The notes under the pieces: generated by a model | What the model saw: the letters and a program-made list of their open reading frames with translations, nothing else | Databases searched by the model: none | What the model was told of the DNA's origin: nothing | Shown here: positions 27,988-28,433 of the stretch, one piece after another | Layout of the letters: every line of letters begins with the position of its first letter | How positions within the stretch are numbered: the first letter of the stretch is position 1 | Made by a program: the position numbers and the translations under genes | IMG/VR virus record: IMGVR_UViG_3300042945_001297 | Coordinates: 1-28,433 of that record | From: a virus | Reading direction: 5' to 3' (one strand) | Length of the DNA stretch: 28,433 bases

Positions 27988-28433
27988 GTCGCCCGTCAGA
28001 GGGGCAACCGCAACACGCGCATCAAGAACCCTCCGAACACACAATCGCGTGTTGCCGCCAACGACCAGCCAAGTTGGCAACCCACAAAAGCCAGCCACGC
28101 TTTTGGCACACCCCCACGGAGGGGGGGGAAAGGGGGGGGAGGACCAACACGAACCATTCCTCATCAGCCCATGAAGAAGACATACCCACAAAAAAACAAG
28201 CCCTCCCGTACCACGCACACGCGCGCGCGCTGGGGGGGTTGGTTGGTTGCGGCGTGGCCGAGGGCGCGGCGATGGCCGTAGCTGCGGCGGCGGGGGTGGG
28301 GGTCACCCCTTCCTTCCCCCGAGCTGCGCGGCGTGGTCGACCCGGCCGCAGTCCTGGACGCCCCGCACCACCGAACCCGGGACAAGTCGAGACGCCCCGC
28401 ATCGCGCGACACCGCTACCCCCACACGCCTGCC
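27988..28433. other. About 450 bp with no confident gene; structured region upstream of terminase
   Basis: Contents: an inverted repeat GTTGCC/GGCAAC (28051-28081); a 7-bp perfect hairpin CAAAAGC/GCTTTTG (28085-28105); a polypurine G8-AAA-G8 tract (28117-28142); a GC-rich, G-run-containing end (28220-28433) with GCGCGCGCGC and GGTTGGTTGG. A 53-aa minus ORF (28022-28183; starts MSSSWADEEWFVLVL) crosses the G/C tract but has no clear initiation site. Such a region next to terS is where a packaging site (cos/pac) or the genome terminus is often found. I see no proof of either. Confidence 0.5.
28121..28139. repeat. G8-AAA-G8 tract inside a polypurine run
   Basis: Eight G, AAA, eight G on the plus strand, flanked by further purines (28117-28142 is all A/G). 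The mirror of the G8-TTT-G8 tract at 1865-1883. It could form a quadruplex or H-DNA-like structure, or act as a slippage site if the overlapping ORF is translated. Confidence 0.9.

Noticed and set aside
28022-28183. 53-aa minus ORF crossing the G8-A3-G8 tract
   Set aside because: Reads like protein in places (WADEEWFVLVL) but lacks both a Shine-Dalgarno and a TANNNT box; kept only as a note in the region entry.
27952-28281. 109-aa plus-strand ORF upstream of terS
   Set aside because: No ribosome site, Pro/Arg/Asn-rich shadow-like composition, antisense to promoter and terminator signals, and every other gene is on the minus strand.
28164-28424. 86-aa and 126-aa minus ORFs in the GC-rich end
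   Set aside because: Open frames expected from GC-rich sequence; composition is Arg/Pro/Ala-rich with no motif or start site.

Overview
The window is a contiguous piece of a tailed double-stranded DNA phage genome. Every convincing gene lies on the minus strand, so transcription runs from right (28.4 kb) to left (1). The gene set (P22/T7-style portal, scaffold, SU10-type capsid, adaptor, beta-propeller-like nozzle, and a train of large internal virion proteins, with no tape measure or contractile sheath) points to podovirus-type morphology. No integrase, repressor, replication gene or host gene is visible. The host cannot be named from sequence. Frequent GTG starts, a tRNA without encoded CCA, and many genes that start 6-8 nt after a TANNNT hexamer without a Shine-Dalgarno suggest a host that tolerates leaderless mRNAs, for example an actinobacterium; that is inference.

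Layout in transcription order. (1) 28433-27950: no confident gene; GC-rich end, a G8-A3-G8 purine tract, small inverted repeats, and a terminator-like hairpin followed by a promoter. (2) 27949-25628: packaging module: a possible 54-aa leader gene, terminase small subunit, a tRNA-Leu(CAA) fitted between the two terminase genes, and terminase large subunit. (3) 25530-22210: a cassette of small genes (110, 58, 34 and 130 aa), a protein resembling the GTA head-spike base, and two paralogous glycine-rich adhesins. (4) 22191-13018: portal, scaffold, major capsid protein, a 214-aa capsid-adjacent protein, a two-domain glycosyltransferase, a CxxC protein, head-tail adaptor and nozzle. (5) 13018-10224: collar-domain tail fibre, a 246-aa fibre-linked protein, a 133-aa unknown and a 44-aa membrane protein. 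(6) 10186-1992: four internal or ejection-type proteins of 86, 420, 464 and 1747 aa. (7) 1969-1: a 38-aa ORF overlapping an NlpC/P60 hydrolase, an XhlA-like coiled-coil/TM protein, a PG-binding/CHAP endolysin, and the start of a metallophosphoesterase.

The genes are tightly packed, with many 1-4 nt stop/start overlaps (ATGA, TAATG, TAGTG, GTGA). Two initiation modes coexist. Some genes have good Shine-Dalgarno sites (scaffold, the 214-aa gene, endolysin, metallophosphoesterase). Nine others, including portal and the giant ejection protein, have a TANNNT box 6-8 nt before the start codon. Hairpins follow the capsid gene (12-bp perfect stem) and the terminase large gene. The most unusual features are the tRNA that punctuates the terminase genes, the array of candidate leaderless promoters, a C8-A3-C8 tract where a -1 slip would fuse a small ORF to the NlpC protein, and a probable head-spike locus between terminase and portal.
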